The notes under the pieces: model-generated | Told to the model about the DNA's origin: nothing | What the model saw: the letters and a program-made list of their open reading frames with translations, nothing else | The model's database searches: none | DNA from: Alloalcanivorax mobilis | Lineage (GTDB): Bacteria; Pseudomonadota; Gammaproteobacteria; Pseudomonadales; Alcanivoracaceae | Direction of reading: 5' to 3' | Length of the DNA: 41,863 nt | Assembly (NCBI RefSeq): GCF_002864685.1 | Contig: NZ_NMQZ01000035.1 | Location: 1-41,863, forward strand | Translations under genes and position numbers: made by a program | Shown: positions 1 to 8,062 of the stretch, piece by piece | Layout of the letters: each line of letters begins with the position of its first letter | Numbering within the stretch: position 1 is the stretch's first letter

Positions 1-1
1 C

Positions 2-141
2 GCTGGACGCTGGACGCTGGACGCCGGACGCTAAACCCGGCCCGGAAGGGAACGGTGTATTTTCGGCCAGTCAGTAAACACACCGCTCCTTTCAGGTTAG
101 GGGTTTAGCGTCCAGCGTCCGGCGTCTAGCCTCTGGCGTCT
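2..141. repeat. Inverted pair of 7-bp tandem arrays (locus A)
   Basis: The left arm (2-36) is five heptamers: GCTGGAC three times, then GCCGGAC and GCTAAAC. The right arm (103-141) is the inverse: GTTTAGC, GTCCAGC, GTCCGGC, GTCTAGC, CTCTGGC. A loop of about 66 nt separates them. The right arm runs into the last 16 bases of the DUF2909 gene (stop at 126). The left arm touches the window edge and may be longer. The arms could form a long stem and act as a terminator, but there is no U-tract. Confidence 0.85.
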
Positions 142-383
142 CCCTGTTCAATAATCTGACCATCGCGGGTGCCCGGGTTGACGTCGTGGGGCTTGATCCA
201 GCCCATGTACATACTCAGCAGAATAAACAGGAACACCGCCGCCGAGAAACCGACCCGCCAGGCCAGCGCACGCATGGTCTTGCCTTCACCACCCTGGTTA
301 CGCACCAGGGAAAACAGCGCCCTGGCCAACGCGACCACCGCCGCGATCAACAGAACGATGACGATCAGTTTCACCCACCACAT
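126..383 (-). CDS. DUF2909-family twin transmembrane protein
   Basis: This 85-residue protein has two hydrophobic segments (about 5-25 and 42-62) joined by a short basic loop. The layout fits the small DUF2909 / twin-transmembrane family found beside cytochrome c oxidase genes in gammaproteobacteria. The biochemical role is unknown; a part in oxidase assembly is inferred from context. The ATG at 383 was chosen because an AGGAAA Shine-Dalgarno lies about 7 nt upstream and the first TM follows at once. It diverges from SURF1. Its last codons lie inside the heptamer array of locus A. Confidence 0.8.
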   Translation of the reverse strand: MWWVKLIVIVLLIAAVVALARALFSLVRNQGGEGKTMRALAWRVGFSAAVFLFILLSMYMGWIKPHDVNPGTRDGQIIEQGDARG

Positions 384-456
384 AGATTCTTTTCCTACCG
401 TCGAGCGTCGTATTTCCGCCGGTCTCGCAATCCAACAAGCATTTCCCGGCACCTTT

Positions 457-480
457 GCTACAATGTGCGCCCATTGTAGC
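457..480. promoter_or_regulatory. Mirror-image divergent -10 pair in a perfect inverted repeat
   Basis: GCTACAATG (457-465) and CATTGTAGC (472-480) form a perfect 9-bp inverted repeat with a 6-nt centre. Each arm holds a TACAAT -10-like hexamer, one per strand, pointing at SURF1 (+) and the DUF2909 gene (-). No good -35 is seen at 17 bp on either side. It may be a compact divergent promoter or an operator; calling it a promoter is inference. Confidence 0.45.
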
Positions 481-539
481 CGCCGCCCGGCGAGATGTCC
501 GTGATTAAGCGGCCCGCCGCGCTCTGTCCGAGGTGTTCC

Positions 540-1289
540 ATGCCCCCTCGCCCCGCCCGTTTCTCGCTGATCGGCCTGTTGATGAGCTTGCTGGTGCTGG
601 GCGTTTGCCTGAGCCTTTCCTGGTGGCAATGGCAGCGCGCCGGCGAAAAGCGCGCCTGGCTGGCTGACCAACGGGCCAAGGCGGCGTCGGCGCCGGTCGC
701 CCTGGAACGCGCCGCCGCCATGGACCAACCGCAACATCAGCCGGTGCGCGTGGGCGGCGAGTTGGATAACGCCCATCCGGTGTTGCTGGACAATCGCACC
801 TACCAGGGCCGTGCCGGCTACTACCTGCTCTCGCCGCTGCGCACCCCCGGCGGCCGCTGGGTACTGGTGAATCGGGGCTGGCTGCCCGCCGCCGCGTCCC
901 GTGACACGCTGCCGCCAGTGCCGGCGGTGAGCGGTCCAGTCACGGTGTCCGGCACCGTTTACGTACCGCCGGCTAACGCTCTGGTACTGAAAAACATTCC
1001 ACTGCCGGAAAATCAGTGGCCGTTAAGGGTGCAAAAGGTCGATTTTGCAGCCATCGGCGCCCGACTTGGGGTAGAATTGGCGCCCTTCGAGATCCGGGTC
1101 AGCCCCGATCACCCCCTGGGTGATGGCGCGCCCTTGCCACGGCCCTGGCATGAAACGGACGCCACCATCAGTCCGCAACGGCATATTGCCTATGCCATTC
1201 AGTGGCTGGCGCTGGGCCTGGCCTCGGTGGTGGTTTTCATCCTGGCCAGCCGCCGCGGCGGCCGTCGCCGAGATCAACGCAACCCTTGA
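540..1289 (+). CDS. surf1: SURF1-family cytochrome c oxidase assembly protein
   Basis: SURF1 is an inner-membrane protein that helps insert heme A into subunit I of aa3-type oxidase. The 249-residue product has the family plan: an N-terminal TM segment (about 8-28) followed by WWQWQRA, a periplasmic domain with LLDNRTYQGRAGYY and WVLVNRGWLP, and a C-terminal TM beginning near HIAYAIQW. The ATG at 540 was chosen because GAGG lies about 6 nt upstream. An in-frame ATG at 495 would add 15 residues. It is followed by the CxxxC protein, ctaA and ctaB, the usual order in Pseudomonas-like genomes. Confidence 0.9.
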   Translation: MPPRPARFSLIGLLMSLLVLGVCLSLSWWQWQRAGEKRAWLADQRAKAASAPVALERAAAMDQPQHQPVRVGGELDNAHPVLLDNRTYQGRAGYYLLSPLRTPGGRWVLVNRGWLPAAASRDTLPPVPAVSGPVTVSGTVYVPPANALVLKNIPLPENQWPLRVQKVDFAAIGARLGVELAPFEIRVSPDHPLGDGAPLPRPWHETDATISPQRHIAYAIQWLALGLASVVVFILASRRGGRRRDQRNP

Positions 1290-1294
1290 GCGCC

Positions 1295-1906
1295 ATGTCC
1301 CCACGTAGCAAAAGCACCCTGACCCTGTTGGCCATCATCAGCCCTTTCGTGCTGTTCTTTATCGTTGGCCGTTACTTCTTCAACCCTTGGGAATTGCCAC
1401 GGGTCAATAAGGGACAACTGATCATTCCGCACATTCCGATCGCCGACCTGGGCCTCAAGGAGCCCGGCGGCGGCGCGTACAACGCCGAGGACACCGACGG
1501 CATGTGGACGCTGCTGTACGTGGCCGGCGAACAGTGCGATAAAGCCTGCAAAAACGGCCTGTACTATCAGATGCGTCAGGTTCGCCTGACCCTTAACGAG
1601 AACGCCCACCGGCTGCGCCGGCTGGTGATTCTGACCGGCACGCCGGATGCGGATTTCAAACAGTTTCTTAACGAGAACGTGGCCGGCATGGAACAGGCCA
1701 CCGGTGAATTGGACTCACTCCGCGATGCCCTGGAGCCGGTTTACCCGGCGCAAGCCAGCGCGCCGCTTGGGGATATCTTCGTGGTCAGCCCTGACGGGCA
1801 GATATTTCTGCGCTATCCCACCCACGAGAGCATGGACGCCACCCTGGTAGAGGCGGAGAACATCCGTCTGGATCTGGAGCGCACCCTGAAGGGTTCACTG
1901 ATCTGA
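1295..1906 (+). CDS. Membrane-anchored CxxxC thioredoxin-like cytochrome oxidase assembly protein
   Basis: This is a 203-residue protein with one N-terminal TM (about 8-27) and a periplasmic domain. C81 and C85 form a CDKAC motif in an SCO-like position, after the strand WTLLYVAG. A late strand (GDIFVVSPDGQIFLRYP) resembles the end of an SCO fold, but I see no histidine where SCO1 has its copper-ligand His. A thiol reductase or assembly role therefore seems more likely than copper binding. Homologues of unknown function sit between SURF1 and heme A synthase in Pseudomonas-type clusters. It starts 5 nt after the surf1 stop, which suggests cotranscription. Confidence 0.75.
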   Translation: MSPRSKSTLTLLAIISPFVLFFIVGRYFFNPWELPRVNKGQLIIPHIPIADLGLKEPGGGAYNAEDTDGMWTLLYVAGEQCDKACKNGLYYQMRQVRLTLNENAHRLRRLVILTGTPDADFKQFLNENVAGMEQATGELDSLRDALEPVYPAQASAPLGDIFVVSPDGQIFLRYPTHESMDATLVEAENIRLDLERTLKGSLI

Positions 1907-1983
1907 GGTCGCTCGCCCCAACCGCGCATGGCGGCACCCGTCGCCATTCATGTATCGGATGAAATCGGACAGGCTTTGACACC

Positions 1984-3045
1984 ATGCACACCCTGACGTC
2001 TTCGCAAATCTGGCTGCGTCGCTTCGCCGTTCTGGCTCTTTTCCTGGCGGCGGGAGTGATTCTTCTCGGCGCCTGGACCCGGCTCAGCGACGCCGGCCTG
2101 GGCTGCCCCGACTGGCCCGGTTGCTACGGCCATCTGGACGTTCGCAAGGCCATGGCGCACGTGAACGAGATCAACACCAACGAGCCCGGCGTGCTGCGCG
2201 AAGCGCACAAGGCAGTACCGGAAATGGTGCACCGCTACGTCGCCTCCACCCTGGGGCTGGTGATCCTGATCATCGCCGTGCTCAGCCTGATCAACCGAAA
2301 ACGGCACAAACAGCCCTTAAAGCTGCCCGTGTTTCTGGTGGCGCTGGTGATTTTCCAGGGCATGCTGGGCATGTGGACCGTGACCATGGGGCTGCAACCG
2401 ACCATCGTGATGCTGCATCTGCTCGGCGGCTTCACCACCTTCACGCTGCTGGTGCTGCTGGTGGCGCGGCTGTACCGCTGGCCGCATTTTCTTAATGACT
2501 GCGACGTGCTCAGTATGAAGTCCCTGGCCGGGCTGGCGCTGGCCGCGGTGGTGCTGCAGATCGCGCTGGGCGGCTGGACCACCGCCAACTACGCGGCGGT
2601 GGTTTGCACCGAATTCCCGATTTGCGAACAGGGCTGGACCGAGCACCTGGATTTCGATGAGGCCTTTATGTTCTGGGGCCACGTTCACGACAAACCGGAC
2701 TACGAGTTCGGCGTGCTGGAGAACGATGCCCGCACCACCATCCATGTGATGCATCGGTTCGGCGCCCTGCTCGCCAGTGTCCTGGTGCTGTTGCTGGTGG
2801 CGCGCATTCTGCGCCGCGCGCGCAGCACCTTCTTCCGCCGCTTCGCGGTGGTGATTCTGTTGTTGCTGGTGATGCAGGTAGGCCTGGGAATCAGTAACGT
2901 GTGGTTCTCGGTGCCACTGCCAGTGGCCGTGGCCCATAATTTTGGCGCCGTACTGCTGCTGGTCTCGCTGGTGCTGTTCATCCGCTCGATCAACGTAAAG
3001 TGCGGTTGCCGCCACCCCAAGCTTGAGGAGGACCCCAAGCCATGA
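1984..3045 (+). CDS. ctaA: Heme A synthase (COX15/CtaA)
   Basis: CtaA oxidises the methyl group of heme O to a formyl group, giving heme A for aa3-type oxidase. The 353-residue protein has about eight TM segments in two four-helix halves. A conserved first loop reads LGCPDWPGCYGH, with its Cys pair, and a second Cys pair lies in the central loop (VVCTEFPIC). Conserved His residues occur in EMVHRY and HVMHRFGA, plus HLLGG and AHNFGA. Its stop overlaps the ctaB start by 4 nt (ATGA), so translation is probably coupled. The 77-nt gap upstream holds no clear terminator. Confidence 0.95.
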   Translation: MHTLTSSQIWLRRFAVLALFLAAGVILLGAWTRLSDAGLGCPDWPGCYGHLDVRKAMAHVNEINTNEPGVLREAHKAVPEMVHRYVASTLGLVILIIAVLSLINRKRHKQPLKLPVFLVALVIFQGMLGMWTVTMGLQPTIVMLHLLGGFTTFTLLVLLVARLYRWPHFLNDCDVLSMKSLAGLALAAVVLQIALGGWTTANYAAVVCTEFPICEQGWTEHLDFDEAFMFWGHVHDKPDYEFGVLENDARTTIHVMHRFGALLASVLVLLLVARILRRARSTFFRRFAVVILLLLVMQVGLGISNVWFSVPLPVAVAHNFGAVLLLVSLVLFIRSINVKCGCRHPKLEEDPKP

Positions 3046-3938
3046 CAACCGAGACCGCCCAATGGCGTGACTACCTGGCGCTGACCAAGCCCAACGTGGT
3101 GGTGCTGCTGATGGTCACCGCGGTGGCCGGGATGTTTCTCGCCACCGACCCGCCGGGCATGGTGCCCATGAGCACCTTTATTCCCGCTTTCGTGGGCCTG
3201 TCTCTGGCAATGATGGCCTCGGCGGCGATCAACCAGATCATGGACCAGAAAATCGACGCGATCATGAAGCGCACCGAAAAGCGTCCGCTGGTGGCCGGCC
3301 GCCTGTCGCCCCGCGCGGCGGTGATCTTCGCCGTGGCGCTGGCGGTCGCTTCGATGGTGATGCTGTATTTTCTGGTCAATCCGCTGACCGCCTGGCTGAC
3401 CCTGTTCGGTTTTGTCGGCTATGCGTTCGTTTATACCCTTTATCTGAAACGGGCGACGCCGCAGAACATCGTGATCGGTGGTCTGGCCGGCGCCATTCCG
3501 CCCCTGTTGGGCTGGGCCTCGGTGACCAACTCCCTGGACCCTTACGCGTGGCTGCTGGTGCTGATCATCTTCGTCTGGACGCCCCCCCACTTCTGGGCCC
3601 TGGCGATTCACCGCGCCGACGAGTACGCGAAAGCGGACGTGCCGATGCTGCCGGTTACCCATGGCATCCCGTTTACCCGGGAATCGGTGCTCTACTACAC
3701 CATTTTGCTGTTCATCTGCTCCCTGCTGCCTTACCTGACCGGCATGAGCGGCCTGATTTATCTGGTCACCGCGGTGGTTCTCGGGGTGATTTTCCTGGTC
3801 CACGCCGTGCGCCTGCGCTTCTCCAGCGACCCGAAGCTGCCGATGAAAACGTTCGGCTATTCGATCGTCTATCTGTTCGTGTTGTTCACCGGTTTGCTGG
3901 TGGACCATTACCTGCCCCTGCACCCGCTTAACGGCTGA
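3042..3938 (+). CDS. ctaB: Protoheme IX farnesyltransferase (heme O synthase)
   Basis: CtaB/CyoE attaches a farnesyl group to protoheme IX to make heme O, the substrate of CtaA. The 298-residue UbiA-family membrane protein has about nine TM segments. Both Asp-rich motifs are present: NQIMDQKIDAIMKRT (near residues 64-78) and RADEYAKADVPMLP (near 190-204). It forms a complete heme A module with the preceding gene. An SCO gene usually follows in related clusters. Here the next gene is lemA, and SCO lies near 25.5 kb. Confidence 0.95.
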   Translation: MTTETAQWRDYLALTKPNVVVLLMVTAVAGMFLATDPPGMVPMSTFIPAFVGLSLAMMASAAINQIMDQKIDAIMKRTEKRPLVAGRLSPRAAVIFAVALAVASMVMLYFLVNPLTAWLTLFGFVGYAFVYTLYLKRATPQNIVIGGLAGAIPPLLGWASVTNSLDPYAWLLVLIIFVWTPPHFWALAIHRADEYAKADVPMLPVTHGIPFTRESVLYYTILLFICSLLPYLTGMSGLIYLVTAVVLGVIFLVHAVRLRFSSDPKLPMKTFGYSIVYLFVLFTGLLVDHYLPLHPLNG

Positions 3939-3947
3939 TCCCTCAGG

Positions 3948-3980
3948 GTGTGGCCCGGTCGCTTGACGGCAGGGCCACGC
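3948..3980 (+). terminator. Hairpin after ctaB
   Basis: GTGGCCC (3950-3956) pairs with GGGCCAC (3972-3978) around a 15-nt loop, and flanking bases extend the stem. It starts about 10 nt after the ctaB stop. There is no U-run, so intrinsic termination is only possible. It fits the end of the oxidase-assembly operon. Confidence 0.4.
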
Positions 3981-4180
3981 CGGTATCCAATCCGTGCGGA
4001 TAAAGAAGGTCCGTCGCCCGGCGTGGGCAGCGCTTGCGTCGCCCCGTCCGACGGACTCCACGCGGCGCTGATAACAACACAACAATGATATCCACTGGCT
4101 GCTGAACCCACCCACCTGAAGCAAGAGTGCGCGACGGGTTTATCGGCCGCGCCGGAATGCTCGACTGTCAGGGGAAAAAG

Positions 4181-4768
4181 ATGGGGAGCTGGCTGTTTTT
4201 CGCGGTCATTGTCGCCGCGCTGGTCTATCTGGTAATGGTCTATAACCGTCTGGTCACGCTGAGAAACCGCTTCAAGAACGCGTTCGCCCAGATCGATGTT
4301 CAACTGCGCCGCCGTCACGACCTGATCCCCAATCTGGTGGAAACCGCCCGGGCTTATCTGAGCCATGAGCGCGATACCCTCACCCAGGTGATCGCCGCCC
4401 GCGATCAAGCCGCCAGCGCCCGCCGCGATGCCGCCGCGCACCCCGACGACAACGCCGCCATGGGCCGTCTCGGCCAGGCCGAATCCCTGCTCTCCGGTGG
4501 GCTGGCCCGCTTTAACGCGGTGCTCGAGAACTACCCGGACCTGAAAGCCGACCTCACCCTTTCACAGTTGATGGAAGAACTGACCAGCACCGAAAACCGC
4601 ATCGGTTTCGCCCGCCAGGCGTTCAATGACACGGTGATGGACTACAACACCTGCCGCGAGCAGTTTCCCAACAACTTCATCAGCGGCTTGTTTGGCCCGT
4701 TTCGGGCCGCCCAACCACTGGAAATCGACCTGCCCCAGGCCCGCGAGGCGATCCAGGTTTCGTTCTGA
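4181..4768 (+). CDS. lemA: LemA family protein
   Basis: LemA proteins have one N-terminal TM helix and a long helical bundle; their biochemical role is not settled. The 195-residue product has a TM at about 4-23 and the hallmark segment with VYNRLVTLRNR, FAQIDVQLRRRHDLIPNLV and ENRIGFARQAFNDTVMDYN. The ATG at 4181 was chosen because AGGGG sits just upstream and the TM follows at once; a GTG at 4127 is less likely. It lies 12 nt before an M48 metalloprotease, a frequent pairing that suggests they work together at the membrane. Confidence 0.9.
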   Translation: MGSWLFFAVIVAALVYLVMVYNRLVTLRNRFKNAFAQIDVQLRRRHDLIPNLVETARAYLSHERDTLTQVIAARDQAASARRDAAAHPDDNAAMGRLGQAESLLSGGLARFNAVLENYPDLKADLTLSQLMEELTSTENRIGFARQAFNDTVMDYNTCREQFPNNFISGLFGPFRAAQPLEIDLPQAREAIQVSF

Positions 4769-4780
4769 TCCCGAGCGCCG

Positions 4781-6574
4781 ATGAATTTTTTCGACCAGCA
4801 AAAGAGCGCCCGGCGCCGCACCGCGCTACTGGTGCTTTATTTCCTCCTCGCCACGCTGGCGGTGATCGCCTCGCTCAATCTGGTGGCCTGGCTGATCAGC
4901 AGCGCCGAGCCTCTGCCTCTGTGGTGGCGCAGCCCGGGCGCGCGCTGGCTGACACTGGCGATCGTGCTGGTGATTGCCTGCGGCTCCCTGCACAAAGCCT
5001 GGCAACTGCGTGAACAGGCCGGCGGCCTGCCCGGCCTGTTGGGCGCCGAGCCCGTCGGCCCACGCCCGGCGCACCCCGGCCAGCGGCGCCTGCGGCAGGT
5101 AGTGGAAGAAATCAGCATCGCCGCCGGCACCGGTGTTCCTCGCCTGTACGTGCTCAGTGAAGAACACGCCATCAACGCCTTTGTCACCGGCCTCGGCCCG
5201 GCGCGGGCGTCGCTGGTGGTCACCGCCGGCGCGCTGAATGCGCTCACCCGGGACGAGCTGCAAGGCGTGGTGGCCCACGAGTTCAGCCATATTCTCAATG
5301 GCGACATGCGGCTGAATTTGCGCCTCATCGCTCTGCTCGCCGGCTTGCTCGCCGTCGCCCGGCTGGGGCTTTATCTGTGCGACACCGACCACCGCCAGCG
5401 TCGTCTTGGGGCCACCGTATTGCTGGGCCTGCCGTTGGTGCTGGCCGGTTACGGCGGGCTGTTCTGCGGCCGCCTGATCCGCGCCGGCATCGCGCGTCAG
5501 AGGGAACGGCTCGCCGACGCCTCGGCGGTCCAGTTCACCCGTAATCCGGGCGGGCTCGCCGGCGCCCTGATCAAAATCCAGCACCATGGCGGCTCCTACC
5601 TGCGCGGTCCCTATGCGGAAGACGTCAGCCATATGGGCTTCGCCGAGACCCTGTCATTACGCTGGCGCGGCTGGCTGGCGACCCATCCCACCCCACAACA
5701 ACGACTCGCCGCGCTCGGGCCGGACTGGCCGGCGCGGTCTCGCGCGCGCACCGCGCCAGCCCGTAAGCCCACCGCCGCGCCCTCCACGCGGGTAGGCGCG
5801 CTCAACGGCGTCAACCTGGGATACGCCCATACCCTGGTCGAGAGCATCCCCGCCGGTCTGCGCCACGCGCTGACCACCGTGGAGGGCGCCGAATGTGTAC
5901 TGTATACCCTGGCGTTGGGGTCACTGGAGCCACCGCCGGCGTTGCGCGCCGGCCGCCGGGCGACCCTGGTCAGCGAGGTGCGCGCGCTCGGCACCCGACT
6001 GCGGCTGCCGCTGCTGGATATGGCCCTGCCCACCCTGCGCGCGCTGGAGGAAAGCCGCCGCCGGGTGATCGTTGAGCAGCTGCGTGCGTTGACCGGTCGC
6101 CAGGCGGACAAGGACCTGCTGTGTTGGGCGCTGGCGGCACTGGCGGAGAGAGACCTGGCCCCCTCGCCGAGACCGCCGTTGCCGCTGCCGACGATTCGCC
6201 GCCTCGGCGCCGTGGCCGGGGAAATACAGGTGCTGTTCTCGGCGCTGGCCTGGGCCAGCACCTCCGCCCGCGGCGGCGCGCTGGCCACCTTTCTCAATAC
6301 CACCCGGGGCCTGCTGCCCCCCGGGCGGCTGCTGCTCACCCCGGATCGCTGCCGGGCACCGCGACTGGACGCCGCCCTGCGCCGCCTCAACCGCCTGCTG
6401 CCGGTGCTGAAAGCGCCACTGATCGACTGCGCCGCGGATCTGGTGCTCTGGGACGGGCAGATCCAGGTCGCCGAAGCGGAATTGATGCGCGTGCTGTGCG
6501 CGCTGTTGGAATGCCCGATGCCGCCGTTGTTCAGCCGGGCGGAGGGAACAGGGAACAGTTCAGGTTCGTGGTGA
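4781..6574 (+). CDS. M48 family membrane metallopeptidase, HtpX-like, with long C-terminal extension
   Basis: This zinc protease is probably involved in membrane protein quality control, as known for HtpX. The 597-residue product has two N-terminal TM segments (about 15-40 and 50-70). The zinc motif HEFSH follows, with H166, E167 and H170. Two more hydrophobic segments come next (about 180-200 and 208-230), then RERLADASAV, which supplies the third ligand Glu. Beyond about residue 330 lies a Leu/Ala/Arg-rich region of some 260 residues, predicted cytoplasmic, that I cannot assign. HtpX itself is near 290 residues, so this doubles the family core. The last codons overlap the GGAACAG repeat of locus B. 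Confidence 0.88.
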   Translation: MNFFDQQKSARRRTALLVLYFLLATLAVIASLNLVAWLISSAEPLPLWWRSPGARWLTLAIVLVIACGSLHKAWQLREQAGGLPGLLGAEPVGPRPAHPGQRRLRQVVEEISIAAGTGVPRLYVLSEEHAINAFVTGLGPARASLVVTAGALNALTRDELQGVVAHEFSHILNGDMRLNLRLIALLAGLLAVARLGLYLCDTDHRQRRLGATVLLGLPLVLAGYGGLFCGRLIRAGIARQRERLADASAVQFTRNPGGLAGALIKIQHHGGSYLRGPYAEDVSHMGFAETLSLRWRGWLATHPTPQQRLAALGPDWPARSRARTAPARKPTAAPSTRVGALNGVNLGYAHTLVESIPAGLRHALTTVEGAECVLYTLALGSLEPPPALRAGRRATLVSEVRALGTRLRLPLLDMALPTLRALEESRRRVIVEQLRALTGRQADKDLLCWALAALAERDLAPSPRPPLPLPTIRRLGAVAGEIQVLFSALAWASTSARGGALATFLNTTRGLLPPGRLLLTPDRCRAPRLDAALRRLNRLLPVLKAPLIDCAADLVLWDGQIQVAEAELMRVLCALLECPMPPLFSRAEGTGNSSGSW

Positions 6575-6753
6575 CCGGACCCGCTGGGCTTCGTGGACGG
6601 CCCGCAAGCGACAAGCCGCAAGCCACAAGCTAATAAGCCGCTCCGCATCGGCCGCGTGCCACTTGAAGCTTGAAGCTTGAAGCCATTCTCCACGAAGCAC
6701 GGCCTCGCCCATGGCACGGCCGCTCCCCGTCCCCTTAACCTGTCCCCTGTTCC
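6545..6753. repeat. Nested inverted 7-bp repeat element, copy 1 (locus B)
   Basis: The outer arms are GGAACAG x2 (6545-6558) and the inverse CTGTCCC-CTGTTCC (6740-6753). The inner arms are five heptamers of CAAGCNN type (6605-6639) and three GCTTGAA-type heptamers (6661-6684), again inverse. The element fills the gap between the convergent M48 and FemAB-like genes and overlaps the end of the M48 gene. Locus C at 17919-18093 has the same layout. It could be a bidirectional terminator or a mobile palindromic element. Confidence 0.85.
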
Positions 6754-6759
6754 ACCCGT

Positions 6760-7797
6760 TTATTCCTCCCGCCGATACGGCAGCAACGTACGCGCCTCGT
6801 CCCGGTAACCGATCACGTGGCGGGCTTCGCGTTGGCAGAAATCCGCCACCGCGTCGTGAAAGGCGGGCTCGGCGAGCCAGTGCAGGGAATGGGTGATCAC
6901 CGGCTCGAAGCCGCGCAGAATTTTGTGCTCGCCCTGCACGCCGGGGTCGAATTCGCGCAGACCACGCTCAATGGCGAACTCAATGCCCTGGTAATAGCAG
7001 ACTTCGAAATGCAGCGCGTCGTATTCACGCACGCACCCCCAGTAGCGGCCGTACAGGGTGTGGTCATCGAACAAGTACAGCCCGGCGGCCACCGGCTCGC
7101 CCTGGTGCCAGGCGAGGACCATGAGAAGCTGTTCACCCAGGGTCTCCGCCAGCCGCAGGAAGAAGCGCTCACTGAGGTAGGGGCGCTGGCCGCGCACCCG
7201 GTAGGTGTTGGCATAGCAGTGGTAGAAAAAGCGCCAGTGGTGCGCTTCGATCCGCGCGCCGCTGTGCCGGGTCGCGCTCAGCCCCTGCTCGCCAATACGG
7301 CGCCGTTCGCGGCGCACGCTCTTGCGTTTGCGCGAATTGAAGGCGCCGAGAAAATCTTCGAAGTCCGCGTAATCCCGGTTGAACCAGCGAAAATGACAGG
7401 CCTGGCGCCCGATCAACGGCAGCTCAGCGAGCACCTCGCGGGCGAGCTGATCAGGAAACAACAGATGCCAGCCGCTGGCACCGTGTTCACGGGCCCGTTC
7501 CTGCACGCCTTCCCAGAGTGCGTTGGCACTCCAGTCGCCACGCCAGCGCGGCCCCACTACCGGGGTAAACGGAATGGCGGTGACCAGCTTGGGGTAGTAG
7601 GGCAGGCCGTGCCGCTGGTAAGCGTCCGCCCAGGCAAAATCAAACACATATTCGCCGCGCGAATCGGCGCGCTGGTACAACGGCAGGAAATGATCGCCGC
7701 CGCCCAGATGGCACGGCGCCCAGCCACGGCGCGGATCAACCGCGCCGGTTTCTTCGAGGGTGTCGAGAAAAGCCGTACTAAGAAAGGGATACTGCAT
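6760..7797 (-). CDS. FemAB-like GNAT-fold protein (DUF482/PF04339)
   Basis: The 345-residue protein matches the DUF482 / peptidoglycan-recognition FemAB-like family of GNAT-fold acyltransferases. Family signatures visible are PFLSTAFLDTLEETGAV at the start, GEYVFDFAWADAYQRHGLPYYPKL, FTPVVGPR, RKRKSVRRERR in the middle and HFEVCYYQGIEFAIERGL near the end. The substrate is unknown; peptidoglycan amino-acid transfer is only suggested by the fold. The start at 7797 has GGAG about 8 nt upstream. Many homologues carry roughly 20-30 more N-terminal residues, which are missing here. It is convergent with the M48 gene. Confidence 0.85.
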   Translation of the reverse strand: MQYPFLSTAFLDTLEETGAVDPRRGWAPCHLGGGDHFLPLYQRADSRGEYVFDFAWADAYQRHGLPYYPKLVTAIPFTPVVGPRWRGDWSANALWEGVQERAREHGASGWHLLFPDQLAREVLAELPLIGRQACHFRWFNRDYADFEDFLGAFNSRKRKSVRRERRRIGEQGLSATRHSGARIEAHHWRFFYHCYANTYRVRGQRPYLSERFFLRLAETLGEQLLMVLAWHQGEPVAAGLYLFDDHTLYGRYWGCVREYDALHFEVCYYQGIEFAIERGLREFDPGVQGEHKILRGFEPVITHSLHWLAEPAFHDAVADFCQREARHVIGYRDEARTLLPYRREE

Positions 7798-8062
7798 CGG
7801 TGCTCCAACGTCTCTGGCAGCCTGCCAGGGCGCTTTTGAAAGGCCCCCAGCATAGCGTTCCGGCTCGGCCCCGGCGAGCCATGGCCGTGGCGAGCGCCGG
7901 CCTGGGCGCCGCGCACATGAGATTGTGGCGGGCCTTGGTTACAATGGCCCGGCGACGACCCTCTTCAACTTCTCAGCGCGCCCGCTCCTGGTGTGACGTT
8001 TCGGGGCCACCAAGACGATCGGCCGGGCGGGCTGATCCAATAAAAAAGGTACGGATTGATCC

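Noticed and set aside
6545-6753. CRISPR array at the repeat-rich convergent gap
   Set aside because: Units are only 7 bp, directly adjacent and without spacers. No cas genes are present.
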